Positions 11,457 to 22,072 of a DNA stretch of 35,931 bases are shown piece by piece (position 1 is the stretch's first letter; the number at the start of each line of letters is the position of its first letter). Made by a program: the position numbers and the translations under genes. The stretch covers positions 299,077 to 335,007 of the forward strand of contig NW_003141810.1 in assembly GCF_000003605.2 (NCBI RefSeq), written 5' to 3'. This DNA comes from Saccoglossus kowalevskii. Taxonomy: Eukaryota; Hemichordata; Enteropneusta; Harrimaniidae. Below the pieces are notes generated by a model. That model worked only from the letters and a program-made list of their open reading frames with translations. It did not search any database and was not told where the DNA came from.

Positions 11457-12360
11457 ACAGAAAATCACCCCCCCCCCCATAAAAAGAATGACCCACCCCT
11501 GATATCCCATATATCATTCTAAAAACGACAACACAATTCAACCATAAAACACAGATGTTAATCTCGACTTGATGACAATTATCTAAATCCGGAACTACAA
11601 AACTGGGAAAGGAATTTCTATAACAATACTGAAACTATAGAGTAAAAGCAGTGACCTTTTGGAAGAGTTTTTAAACTTGCCGCCCTATTGATTGTAGCGC
11701 TGGCTATTGACCGTTAGGCGTCTGATGTCTGACTCGGACGTTGGATCATGCCGATCACAATTACTATTGCTAAGGGAAGTGCATCGTCATTGTCGAAATT
11801 ATGTCTGTGACTTTTGTAAGAAAAACTAAATTAACGTCAAAGAACAATATGACACAAGCATTCAAGTCTATTTTTAAATGTCTACGTCTGCAGCAATAAC
11901 AATCAAATCTAGGTATAAGCAACCGAGGGCTTTTATTAAATAAAGCCCAGAAGAGAATAAAAAATAAGTTATGGTTCAATTTTTTTGGAATATCAGCAAA
12001 TTTTATTTATATGTCATAAAAAGTATACTTCTAATTTTTTGTTTTTGTTTTTATGATTTTGACTAAAAACAATGATTTAATTAAATGATGAAGGATACTA
12101 ATAAAGGTTACCTGTCTCCAAAATAAGGGTAACTAACACAACCTGGTGCTTTCTGGAGATATTATTACGTAAAAAGCTCAATAATTCAAATTTTTTTGTG
12201 TGCATTAAAATTTTTGGAAATAAACCACATTGAATTCACACTAAGTTGCTATGCGTTTCATGGGACCCATGCCTCACTTTCATGTAAACTTGATACATAG
12301 TTGGGAACACATACATTTGTATAAGATCTTTTTCAGTTTACTGAGCCACTGCCCACTTAG
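11457..12360. other. Unique stretch with a C-run; no gene seen
   Basis: A run of about 11 C lies at 11468-11478. A 69-codon minus frame (11770-11979) shows nothing recognisable. The end of this stretch leads into the 29-bp array. Confidence 0.5.
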
Positions 12361-12954
12361 TGACTGTTGCTATGTAGAAGACAAGATAGCAACTGTTGCT
12401 ATGTAGTAGACAAGATAGCAACTGTTGCTATGTAGTAGACAAGATAGCAACTGTTGCTATGCAGTAGACAAGATAGCAACTGTTGCTATGCAGTAGACAA
12501 GATAGCAACTGTTGCTATGCAGTAGACAATATAGCAACTGTTGCTATGTAGTAGACAAGATAGCAACTGTTGCTATGCAGTAGACAATATAGCAACTGTT
12601 GCTATGCAGTGGACATGATAGCAACTGTTGCTATGCAGTGGACAAGATAGCAACTGTTGCTATGCAGTGGACAAGATAGCAACTGTTGCTATGTAGTGAA
12701 CAAGAATGCAACTGTTGCTATGTACTAGACAAGATAGCAACTGTTGCTATGCAGTGGACAAGATAGCAACTGTTGCTATGTAGTGGACGAGATAGCAACT
12801 GTTGCTATGTAGTGGACAAGATAGCAACTGTTGCTATGTAGTGAACAAGAATGCAACTGTTGCTATGTAGTAGACAAGATAGCAACTGTTGCTATGTAGT
12901 AGACAAGATAGCAACTGTTGCTATGCAGTGGACAAAATAGCAACTGTTGCCATG
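12361..12954. repeat. 29-bp minisatellite with a perfect palindrome in each unit, about 20 copies
   Basis: Seen directly: a 29-bp unit built from GATAGCAACTGTTGCTATG and TAGTAGACAA repeats from about 12361 to 12954. Every intact unit contains ATAGCAACTGTTGCTAT, two 8-base arms around one T, so each can form a small hairpin. Unit variants are TAGTAGAC, CAGTAGAC, CAGTGGAC and TAGTGAACAAGAATGC. The last occurs twice, 145 bp (five units) apart, which points to higher-order amplification. Array edges are TGACTGTTGC on the left and GTTGCCATGG on the right. No coding function. Confidence 0.96.
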
Positions 12955-13652
12955 GCCACTTTTTGCACTTGGGCACAAACTACATGTATATTAATATTTC
13001 AAACAACATAAATGATGGTATCCCATGATTCACTGGTTTCAAATATCAGGGATTGTCAGATTTCCATTTCAAAGAGTGACTACTATCATGGAGAGCTCGT
13101 TTGAGTTTCATGAAAATAAATGTATTAATTATTACAAATGCTGATCATACAACATAGAGAGAATGAACGCCAAGAAGGAAAAGATTATGTTTGCTGTGTA
13201 CATCTTTTGATTATCCATAACACCACAATAAATGAGGTTGGAGGTGACAGGAGTAGTTGGTGGACCCGAGACAAGACCTGGAGAAGTTATTGTAGTGCAA
13301 TTGCAGAAAGTGTACATGTATGTGCATTTCATTATGCGTGATATTATCTCCCGCAATACAATCTATAAATAACTCCCACGTGGGTCAAATACAGTCATTG
13401 TAAGTTTGAAAGTTAATTTGGTGTTAAACAAACATCTATTGCAGGAATCCAGCTAAGTGGAAATCTATTATGTTGTGGTGAGTTATGCAGACATAGTCGA
13501 CACTTACCTACAATTGCATGTACTTTCACAAAGAGGTCAAAGTTGACAATGTATCAATACACAATTTGTATGTCATTATGTACCAACAGCAAAAATTTGA
13601 TTAAATTTTCAGTTTTTACTCAAAAAATTTGGCTAACAAACTGGTAAAAAGT
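12955..13652. other. Unique stretch, no firm gene
   Basis: Overlapping frames on both strands at 13132-13356 are of mixed composition and a little richer in G+C than the surroundings, but neither has a matched acceptor and donor. Nothing else recognised. Confidence 0.5.
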
Positions 13653-13809
13653 TTCTGTAAAATACTCGCTGAAAAGATGTTTGGGGTATTTTGTATGAAT
13701 GTAAAATATAGGAGAAAAGATATATTCACTGGATTTTATTTTCACTGAATCATTCCTTCAGCAAAAATAACAAAATTAATTCCAAGCGGAAATAAAGTAT
13801 TTTACAGTA
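13653..13809 (+). mobile_element. TA-1 miniature element, left-deleted copy
   Basis: It starts CTGTAAAATACTCGCTGAAAAG, so about 25 bp between the tip and the inner GCTGAAAAG motif are absent; a second gap removes part of the middle. The right end AAATAAAGTATTTTACAGTA is intact. About 157 bp. Its right tip CAGTAAACAAA is the first unit of the 11-bp repeat that follows. Confidence 0.85.
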
Positions 13810-13866
13810 AACAAATGAGTAAACAAACAGTAAACAAACAGTAAACAAACAGTAAACAAACGACAA
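13805..13866. repeat. 11-bp tandem repeat growing from a TA-1 end
   Basis: The unit CAGTAAACAAA occurs about five times, four of them exact or nearly so. The first copy overlaps the CAGTA tip of the TA-1 element, so the array was seeded at the element/flank junction. Confidence 0.85.
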
Positions 13867-14597
13867 ACTTCGCATTACAGATAAAGTATACAAGGACATT
13901 GAATAAATTCGTAGTCCCTGTAATATACTGGTCTTAAAACAAATCAAATCACAGATAAAAAAAAAAATTATTCAAACTTTATAGTTATATAGGTGTGCAT
14001 ACCTGCACCATTAACAAAGAACATCAACAAATCAGAGTCAATGTATAACAGACTCAAATTGTACTTTAACTGAATAGTTAGGAAAACGAGTGAATTTTCG
14101 TATTTTTCTCAAAACTATGGAACATTTTTTTTGCATTTCACGACTCCCGTGCCAAGCATTGTATACATGATTAAGTACAGTTCACACCTCAAACAATTGT
14201 CGTTTTTGAGACCTGTCCATAGAGGGACTCTGATAATAAAGTTGTTATGCGTTTGAACTAATTTTCTAGAAAAAACTAGGAGTATATAGAAGGCTGGATA
14301 AATTGTGATATCAACAGCTTTTAATACAGACATGCTTGTATGAGATGTTTGTTTATCTTTATTTATTTATTTTTATAAATACTGTGCAGTTAGTGATTGT
14401 CATTTGAAAAGAGGGATTATCACCACCCCCGGGACATATGAATAAAACACCACTAAGAATGGAGTCTTTTTCTACACTAAGTTATTGGTGTTATTTTTGC
14501 CCCTGGAGTATTTCCAGGATCCATACGTCATTCTTTATACTTGACAGCTCAGTTTTAGATCACTATTCGATCGTTATGCACCAATGCTACTTTTAAG
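13867..14597. other. AT-rich unique stretch, no gene seen
   Basis: A 72-codon minus frame at 14115-14333 has no recognisable features. No repeat or element ends seen. Confidence 0.5.
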
Positions 14598-14809
14598 TAC
14601 TGTGGAATACTTTATTTTCACTGGAATTAATTTTCGCTGAAAAGGCTTTTTGGGCGTTTTGTGGGGAATTTATTTTCACTGATTTTTGATGAGTTTAATG
14701 TGAAATATAGGAAAAAAAGTATATTTGCTGGATTTTATTTTCACGGAAACATCCCTTCAGCGAAAATAGCGAAAATTAATTCCAAGCGAAAATAAAGTAT
14801 TCTACAGTA
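14598..14809 (+). mobile_element. TA-1 miniature inverted-repeat element, reference full-length copy
   Basis: At 212 bp this is the clearest copy. Left end TACTGTGGAATACTTTATTT, right end AAATAAAGTATTCTACAGTA, inverted over at least 19 bp and extended by subterminal TTTTCGCTG / CAGCGAAAA words; TA lies on both sides. The order inside is GGAATTAATTTTCGCTGAAA, TTTTTGATGAGTTTAATGTG, ATATAGGAAAAAAAGTATAT, CCCTTCAGCGAAAATAGCGA. No coding capacity. At least eight copies lie in this window (3651, 11245, 13653, 14598, 17093, 26075, and inverted at 32209 and 33974), a high local density. TA target choice suggests a Tc1/mariner-like transposase in trans. Confidence 0.93.
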
Positions 14810-14956
14810 TTTGAGATTTAATTTGGTTTCGAGATTATAAGTACCACATGTAAGGTTGTCAGGGTCATTGTTGTGAGGCTAGACTGCTCATAACCAACAT
14901 CCATCAACACAATGTTAAACGAGGGAAGGTGTCGTAACCTAGACCTAAGAGCAATG
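14810..14956. mobile_element. Extra TTAA-B terminal fragment in unique DNA
   Basis: CAATGTTAAACGAGGGAAGG with TCGTAACCT at 14911-14940 resembles CAATGTTAAAGCAAGGGAG with TCGTCACCT at 14953-14979. A second copy of the element's left end therefore lies about 42 bp upstream of the full element. Confidence 0.5.
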
Positions 14957-15114
14957 TTAAAGCAAGGGAGTCGTCACCTGCGCATGCTCCAGATGGCCAT
15001 AGCGTGTCATTTTTTACAAACAAGCGTCTACCCATGAGTCTTTGCGTTTTAGCGTGTGTTGTTATTGTAGCTTGGGACTGAAAGGTGGTGCAGGTGGCGA
15101 CCCTCTCGCTTTAA
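14957..15114 (-). mobile_element. TTAA-B miniature element, full copy
   Basis: TTAA at 14957-14960 is followed by AGCAAGGGAGTCGTCACC; the other end GGCGACCCTCTCGCT is followed by TTAA at 15111-15114. The 158-bp interior is the reverse complement of the copies at 1783 and 16739 (shared CACCTGCGCATG, CTACCCATGAGTCTTTGCG, GTGTTGTTATTGT). Exact TTAA on both sides fits the target duplication known for piggyBac-type elements; superfamily is inference. No coding capacity. Confidence 0.88.
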
Positions 15115-15492
15115 AATCAGTATGGTGAATAGGACCCAAGTGCAACCAAAATTATGTACCTCTACATTACAGATCAAATAATAATTACACTTTGATACAC
15201 TTTGTTCTATAATGGAATGAATCTTTTTTTATATCAGATATTTATAAATGTTTCATAGATTTCAAATGTTTTGAAAACAAATTGACCAATCACAATTCAA
15301 ACCTCTTGTATAAAATATCAGTGAAACCACAGAGACTCATGGGTAATGACTTTCACAGCAAATGAAGCACAAGGATAAATATTTTATGACTTTAAGTCGC
15401 ATTCATTAGTGAATGAATCACGACCAGTGGATTTAATTTTCCCACCCGGGTGGGGGTAGACCCCTTTCGGGGTTCAACCCTCACTCAGATTA
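15115..15492. other. Unique stretch with a short GC-rich hairpin; no gene seen
   Basis: Near 15446-15481 GGGTAGACCCC and GGGGTTCAACCC can pair imperfectly around TTTC. It carries a box-B-like word but no tRNA fold or box A in place, so it is not called as an RNA gene. Confidence 0.45.
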
Positions 15493-15629
15493 CAACAAGG
15501 ACGTTGCACGTACCAGGACATTATACATACCAGGGCGTTATATGTACCAGGACGTTATATGTACAAGGACATTATTTGTACCAGGACATTATATGTACCA
15601 AGACTTTGCAAAAACCATGACATTGCAAG
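15493..15629. repeat. 17-bp tandem repeat, about 8 diverged copies
   Basis: Units of 17 bp with the pattern GTACCAGGACRTTATAT follow each other from 15493 to 15629; the outer units (ACGTTGCAC, CATTGCAA) are the most diverged. Confidence 0.88.
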
Positions 15630-15831
15630 TATATCTACAAATTAACCATCCTTCAAAAACAAACAAATCCCCTCTAACTCAGTGACTGTCTTTTGTTTAA
15701 TATTCTAGCCTATTTTATGTGGCCTATCGACAATCTCAACATTTCTAACAAAGTGGGAATGCAACTTTAAGCGTGTTTGTGTCTCAGTCAATCAATCAAA
15801 AATTAACAGGGAAAAAAAGCTTTTGTGTAAT

Positions 15832-16003
15832 TACTGTATTTGCTCTATTAGTAGCGCATTCGATTAGGTAAATTACAGTAATTTATTTTTCTACAATCAA
15901 AATAAAGAATATTTTAATAATATACGATACAGCCAATACAATTTTTGGTTCATATGTACTTCTTTTGTAGATGCACTTCTAATATAGAGCAAAAAATACG
16001 ATA
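15832..16003 (+). mobile_element. TA-3 miniature inverted-repeat element, full copy
   Basis: The left end reads TACTGTATTTGCTCTATTAG and the right end, inverted, TATCGTATTTTTTGCTCTAT; the inner GTAGCGCAT and ATGCACTTC words extend the pairing. TA lies on both sides. About 172 bp. The interior phrase CAGCCAATACAATTTTTGGT recurs inverted in the fragments at 25788 and 35294, which defines the family. Confidence 0.78.
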
Positions 16004-16738
16004 TTGACTTTAACTACAAAACTGTAAACTGGAAAGAAAGCTTCTTTTATGAAACGATTTTCATAAACAAAGGTTAAAGAAACTTTGAATATCCAAAATA
16101 AATACCAAGCAATGACTTGACCCAGCAAATATTCCTTTGTATTACCCACAATGCAATTGTTCTACAGCCAATATTTTTAACTGTAAACAAAGATGCGCTG
16201 ATTCGTAACCAGCGAAGTGGTGAACCAATCTGTCAAATTCTATTGACTTTTCAACAGGATTCCTCCTTCAGTAGTGTTTCCATAGCGATAAGCCCAATCA
16301 GCTAATTTGGACCGACTTTATGACAACAACTGGTTCTTCATTCAACCTTAATATAATCCAAGTTCATTTTAGGTGACACCATTTCCACAGGTGGAGGTGA
16401 ATTGAACTAAACAAATTAAGTTCTAGCAATAACTTGTAAAGTGCCAGACGTCATTTTGTGAAAGAAAAATTTTCTTGTATTCTGTGAGTCCAAGAAAATT
16501 TGTAATAAAGATTTTACCTTGGTGACTTTCATGGTCAGGGCCATAATGTAATAGCTGAGAGATAAGAAATTCTTGTCCGAGCGATACCCATATACCAAAA
16601 TTAGTAACTCACCTGGACAACTAAAACTTAACACAGAATTTATAATTAATTCATCTTTATTGAAATTATTGAAATACATGTCATTCGGAGGGGGGTATTA
16701 CTATTGAAAAATGTTGTTTTCACATGCTATAGTTTCAG
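16004..16738. other. Unique stretch, no gene seen
   Basis: Two open frames of 62 and 87 codons (16117-16305 plus, 16416-16679 minus) lack recognisable domains. A G-run GGAGGGGGG lies near 16688. Confidence 0.5.
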
Positions 16739-16893
16739 TTAAAGCGAGAGGGTTGTCATCTGTGCACGCACAGGAATTGAGTCCCAAGCGACGATAACAA
16801 CACACACTAAAAGGCTCATGGGTAGACGCTTGTAAAAAATGACATGCTATGGCCATCCGACACATGCGCAGGTGACGAATCCCCCGCTGTTAA
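16739..16893 (+). mobile_element. TTAA-B miniature element, full copy
   Basis: TTAA at 16739-16742 precedes AGCGAGAGGGTTGTCATC; the other end GACGAATCCCCCGCTG precedes TTAA at 16890-16893. The interior CAAGCGACGATAACAACACA, GGCTCATGGGTAGACGCTTG and CACATGCGCAGGTGACGA matches 1783-1911 in the same orientation. 155 bp, no coding capacity. Confidence 0.88.
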
Positions 16894-17092
16894 TATTTAT
16901 TTCACTTTACATTATTTCCTACTGTTTCTAGTCTGAGTGTGTTTTGCCGAGGTGTAATCACAGTTCATTCTGTGTAGAGCAGCTTAGGTGGGACATGGGT
17001 GAGCTTCCCTGATGCTATTGAAGTATTTTTAAACTGCAGCTTGAATTGTTTGTGATGTACATAGAAGCTTAGTACTCAAAAGTACTTAGACA

Positions 17093-17286
17093 TACTGTAA
17101 AATACTTTATTTTAGCTGGAATTAATTTTCACTGAAAAGCCTTTTTGAGTGTTTTGTAATGGACTTTATTTTCACTGATTTTTGATGAGTTGAATGTGAA
17201 AAACGTGTATTCACTAGATTTTATTTTCACTGAAGCATCCCTTCAGCGACAATGAATTCCAAGTGGAAATAAAGTATTCTACAGTA
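17093..17286 (+). mobile_element. TA-1 miniature element, copy 5
   Basis: TACTGTAAAATACTTTATTT at the left and AAATAAAGTATTCTACAGTA at the right, with TA on both sides. About 194 bp; short gaps in the middle and before the right end shorten it relative to the 212-bp form. Confidence 0.92.
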
Positions 17287-18804
17287 CTTCAACCATAGAC
17301 ATTGTCATTTGTAGAGCAAATACAGTACTGAGTATAACATTATGTGCAGAATGTATACTGTGGCTACATGTGTATCAAAAGTTATAAATTGAATTTTGAA
17401 TACAGAATTTTTTTTTTTTGAAAAACGCTGACTGAATGTAAAAGTAATTTGTGTAATTACATCACATGTCAGGCACAGTGCATGGTCTTTTAGCGTACTT
17501 ATTGTGCAATAATTCATTATATAGCAATTAGATGCAGCTGTCAGATGTTGCTATGGAGTTTAAAATTGTGTGCAAAATTTTTAATAAAATTATTAAACTT
17601 TTAATACCATGAATTTTGGCCTTCAAGCAATAGCTTCAAAATAATTAATATTTCAAAACAAAATGCTGACAAATTATTTTCTGTTTTTTGGTCAAAAAAA
17701 TTATGAGATTTCAATTACCCATAACTCCACAGAATGTAACCAAACCAGTTTTTGCCTCCAGCCAAAACTAATAATGGAATATTATCTTAAACATTAATGA
17801 GTGCTCAGAATAGGTACCCCCCCCCCCCGAGTAAATACGCCTCCAGTACTGAAATAATCACCATACGAAGATATTTTAAAGAACAGTTTTAATAGTTAAT
17901 TGATATAATTCATTATTATTTCACAAATTCCTCACAAAATTTTGTCTTCAAACTATTAAAATTTAATAATATGCATTTAAGGCCAAAAAAGTAGAAAACA
18001 ATAGTTTCTCCCCTGTCAAACTGCTAAAAAAAAATATGGTCACACAAAAAATCTCAAACAAAAAATTTCTCTCAATAGCTATTTGATTTGCAGTTCACTA
18101 AAATGCATAGGTTGTTTTGTTTGTTTTTTTGAGAAAAATTATAAACTTAATTATTTTGAAAAAAAGATTCAATCAAAAACAAAATAAAAACATAATCAGT
18201 AACACACCAACTATTTCTTTGACGAGAATCAAACCTGTTATTTTTAATTAATAATTTACTCAAAAATAAATGAATATTCATACACAATAGCTACTAAAAT
18301 TAATTTCATATATAATACATAATGTAAATCAATTGTAATTTTTAACACAAATTTAAAAAAAAAATTCACATTACATAAATTTGGCGGGAAAATTATAATT
18401 CGATATCATTCATGATTACAGCTAGATTACAGTGACTCACTGATACAAAATATCTCATTTTCTCTTTCAAAAATGTAATTTGGCTCTTAAAAAGCTGCAG
18501 CAGGTAATCTTATAAAATATGAGATCTGGACGAAGATACAAATAATGGATATAATTAAAAGCTAATTAATGGCAGAAGATTTAATGTTATTTAACCATTG
18601 AAATACATAAATCTAATCCATTGCAAAAAAAAAACAACCATAAATCATTTTTGACGATGCTCATTTAGAGAGCTTAATTGTTTCATCTCGTAGACCACAA
18701 AAAATGCAATACAGTGAAGACAACAAAGGCTTGTATGTAATCAATTATTTTAAACAAGTTTTTGTAAAGTTTTTTAACAAGTTTTTGTAAACTCAAACAG
18801 TGAT
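17287..18804. other. Very AT-rich stretch, no gene seen
   Basis: Contains a C12 tract at 17817-17828 and a 23-bp direct duplication (AACAAGTTTTTGTAAA words) near 18755-18793. A 70-codon minus frame (17305-17517) is not convincing. About 1.5 kb without a supported element. Confidence 0.5.
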
Positions 18805-19015
18805 TACTGTGAAAGGGTTGATTATTCGCTGGGTTTTAATTTTGCTTATTTCGCTGACTGGAAAATGCGCTAAATTAAAACCCAGTGAATATGTAAAATT
18901 TAGCATAGAACACATTATCTAAATGATAAAACCATGAATTTAAAAACCACTGAATATCCCAGAAATGGTAAATCAGCGAAATTTAAACTCAGTGAAAATT
19001 AGTCATTTTACAGTA
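18805..19015 (-). mobile_element. TA-4 miniature inverted-repeat element, copy 1
   Basis: The ends read TACTGTGAAAGGGTTGATTA and (inverted) TACTGTAAAATGACTAATTT, followed on both sides by CGCTGGGTTT or CACTGAGTTT and runs of TTTCGCTGA-type words. TA lies on both sides. About 211 bp, inverted with respect to the copies at 19847 and 30446. The interior marker ATTATCTAAATGATAAAACC is shared by all three. No coding capacity. Confidence 0.88.
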
Positions 19016-19255
19016 TCACATTGTATATGTATGAGGTCGTGCAGTGATTGGCTGTTCAAATTTCCATGTACCGACTATGTACCAATCATATTGTCTCGTT
19101 TGAATTTGAATGACACCGATTTCAAATAAAAGTATTTGAGTTTATGAGTATTTCATTTTATTTTATTTTATAAGTCTTTACTAATTTCAGTATACAAAGA
19201 AAAATATTGTAGTTTCTTTTCCTGCAAATAATAATATACTTCAATTTTTGTCATG
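19016..19255. other. Unique stretch, no gene seen
   Basis: Short AT-rich spacer with a TTTTA-rich patch near 19150-19170; nothing supported. Confidence 0.5.
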
Positions 19256-19538
19256 TTAAAGCGCGGTAGTCGTATAGTCGCGGTCTCATATAAACAAATA
19301 TGGCGACTTTGACTGTTGCACAGATCAACGAGTGCAAACTGACACGTTTCAAGCTTTCATTAGGTAATTTTCATGTGATTGGAAGGTATCGAAGGAGTCA
19401 CCGGCGGTAATCAGTGCAAGTGTCGCCCAGGTCAAACCTCATACTTATGATTTCTATTTGAAAAGCACATTGGATTGTGAGAAAATCAATGTTTATCAAC
19501 ACAAATGTCGAACATGCGCGACGACTACCGCGCTTTAA
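19256..19538 (+). mobile_element. TTAA-B long form with a perfect 14-bp terminal inverted repeat
   Basis: TTAA at 19256-19259 is followed by AGCGCGGTAGTCGT; ACGACTACCGCGCT is followed by TTAA at 19535-19538. These termini are exact reverse complements over 14 bp. The 283-bp interior includes CACCGGCGGTAATCAG and CACATTGGATTGTG and has no long open frame. CpG is kept at the ends and in several interior words, which suggests a fairly recent insertion. A diverged relative of its right part lies near 2199-2260. Confidence 0.92.
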
Positions 19539-19846
19539 ACTTTTTTGAGCATCAACTACAACTTACACTTTTTTGGAAAAAATAACTGAGATATCTCATT
19601 GATGGTAATTTTCTTGTTTCCCAGAAAATAAAGCAATACTTTAAGTACATGCTCCACAAACAGATGACGCTAATGTGTGTCTTACATTAGTCAAAATAAG
19701 ACAAATTTTAATTCTATATGCTTCTAGTAAAAACGTGCAAATACGACGAATCCCGTTTTAGGTACATGCATACAAATTTATGGGATTTTTTGTCTGCCCC
19801 CCCCCTCCCCCAAATAAATAAACAATAAAATTAATGTTATTTAGTG
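19539..19846. other. AT-rich stretch with a C-rich tract; no gene seen
   Basis: A C-rich run lies at about 19796-19811. Nothing else recognised. Confidence 0.5.
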
Positions 19847-20056
19847 TACTGTAAAATGATTAATTTTCACTGGGTTTAAATTTCCTTGATTTAGCATTTC
19901 AGGCATATTCAGTGGGTTTTAAATTCACAATTTTATCATTTAGGTAATGTGTTTTATGCTAAATTTTACATATTCACTGGGTTTTAATTTAGCTCATTTT
20001 TCAGTCAATGAAATAAGCAAATTCAAATCTAGTGAATAATTAACGCTTTTACAGTA
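19847..20056 (+). mobile_element. TA-4 miniature inverted-repeat element, copy 2
   Basis: The left end reads TACTGTAAAATGATTAATTT; the right end, inverted, reads TACTGTAAAAGCGTTAATTA. TA lies on both sides. 210 bp, opposite in orientation to the copy 0.8 kb upstream, with the same interior order (GCATATTCAGTGGGTTTTAA; TTATCATTTAGGTAATGTG). Confidence 0.9.
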
Positions 20057-21540
20057 ATTAGTTATTCATTAGTCAAATGTTTTATACAAGAACACATGCG
20101 AAAGATTGTGTTACAATAAATACAATCACCACGTGTGTGTATTTGACTTGGGGGAGGGGCGAGATTAAGTCACATGAGCTCCCACATAATTCTTACGTAT
20201 CGTGAAAAAGCAACGCAGTTAATGGCTGTATTAAAGCTAGCCTGACGGCTAAGATTCTCGTTACCATGTAACAGCTTTAGTGTAATCCAAAACACAAACC
20301 CAAGCTGCGATCAAAGGATTTAGCGGTCCTTTAAGGATAAAAAAAAATTGCTTTCATTTCTCGTTACTGTGCACGTCGTTTGAAATCTGTGCCTCATATA
20401 TTTTCTTTTGCAGTTTCAGAGTTACGATTACTAGTAAGTATGCACACACAGCATGTTTGTTTTCAGAGAATGTTTTGTCAATTCAAATCAACTTTTGATT
20501 AATGTATTCGAAAGTTTTAATTTAAGAAATTAAATTTAGAGCATATATCTTGTTTAATACGATACTGAATATTCTCAACAGAAAAAAACAAATTTAAACA
20601 AGCTACCTGGCATTTGGTACAGTACATACAACGTACATCGATCATATGATGAAAACTTATTATTTCCAAATGCGTTTTGAACAAATGCAAAATGTATTAG
20701 TAACACTGTTAAACACTACCAAAAAAATAGGTTGAAAATATTGATGACAGAGTTTTCATGAAAAGACAAAGCCAGTAGACAGCCAGCTTTAAAGTTTTTT
20801 TACACCAAGACTATAATTTACGGAAAGTGATTACCGTAGAGATACCTAGCTACAAGTACCATGTTACACACCATTAAACAAAATCCTCCTGAGATTAATA
20901 AAATATTGCTCATGATTGGCTAGCCAATGCCTAACAGGTGTCAACCAGCCAATCAAGGACCCTGTTACAAATGGAAGTTATTAATGTGAGCTGAACTCAC
21001 CAAAACTACCTTGATCTGGGAAATAGTAAAATATCTATGGTAATGCATTGTACATCCATAGGCGAAAACTTAATCCAGAATCCTTCGTAAAGATGAGAGC
21101 AAGAACATCACAAGCATAAACGAACATGAAAACAAACTAACAGATACACATAAATAATAAATTAATTTAAAAAAAAAAGTGGGAATGAAATATTCACACT
21201 CACATGGTTTAGGGATTACCCATAATGCTTTAGAAGATCTGGAAGCTACTGTGGGATCTACATACAAGAATACACTTTATGTCCGGCTTTTTCGAATTAA
21301 TTAATAGCAAAGAAAAGTACATTTACCCCGGGTACGTGTATAGCAAAATTTTATACTATGCACAGCAACTTATGGGGAGAAACTCTCAGAACTATGCATT
21401 TTATTAAACTTTGTACATTTATTTTAAATTAGCCTAAGTTATACAACTGTAGATATTAAAATAAGATAAATTTTACAGTCGTATGAAAAAAATTAAAGAA
21501 AATGGAAAAATTTGAGAGAACGATGAGATGTAGTTTTTAT
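20057..21540. other. Unique stretch, no firm gene; candidate microexon inside
   Basis: Around 20388-20440 a pyrimidine-rich tract with TTGCAG and a downstream GTAAGT lie 20 bp apart (see findings). A 65-codon minus frame at 21070-21267 has no recognisable domain. No element ends were recognised. Confidence 0.45.
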
Positions 21541-21896
21541 AAACTGTAAAACATGTTGAAAAAACGACATACTATTTTAGCGAATTATGGTAAAATGACG
21601 TATTAGCGAAATGTTGATTTAGCAAATCTCTCTTGTCTTTGTTGATTTCCTGTTTTCACAAAACAAATGCGCAGTTATCACCTCCATAAACTCCATAAAA
21701 ACAAAGAGTGTAATAAGGAAGCGCTCCAGATTATTACATTTTCTGTGTTTACAAAGTGTGAGTGTGGAGAAAAACACGTTGTTTGTCCGCCATTTTGAAT
21801 TTATAATGAAGTCATTAGCGACTTAAATTAGCAAATTAGTTCTCTCACTAAATTCGCTAAAAAGACATGCTCACAAAAAAGACATTTTTTACAGTA
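21541..21896 (+). mobile_element. TA-5 inverted-repeat element, single copy here
   Basis: The left end reads AACTGTAAAACATG and, inside it, GACATACTATTTTAGCGAAT. The right end, inverted, reads TACTGTAAAAAATGTC and, inside it, GCATGTCTTTTTAGCGAATT. These arms pair over about 45 bp with small gaps. Further in, TTAGCGAAATG and the inverted TTTGCTAATTTAAGTCGCTA repeat the motif. About 356 bp, TA intact only on the right. The interior has no coding capacity. Confidence 0.75.
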
Positions 21897-22072
21897 TCAA
21901 ATTAGAGATTATAAGGTTAAAGAGTTCAGTTGTTCAAAAAGCTGGCTGATACGAGTGACGTCATGGTTTAATATCATCCAAATAACAAAGGTTAATGGAT
22001 ACGATCCATGACCTCGTGCATATCAACCCGCTCTATGAATAGGTGATAACAGATGATAACCTTTCTTTGTCA

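Noticed and set aside
12361-12954. CRISPR array, because of regular palindromic repeats
   Set aside because: Repeats are directly abutting with no unique spacers, in clearly eukaryotic DNA.
13132-13356. Opposing open frames of 67 and 74 codons as an exon
   Set aside because: No matched splice sites in any frame and no recognised homology.
15446-15481. tRNA or tRNA-derived SINE from a GGTTCAACCC box-B-like word
   Set aside because: No box A at the right distance, no cloverleaf and no tail; it is part of a GC-rich hairpin.
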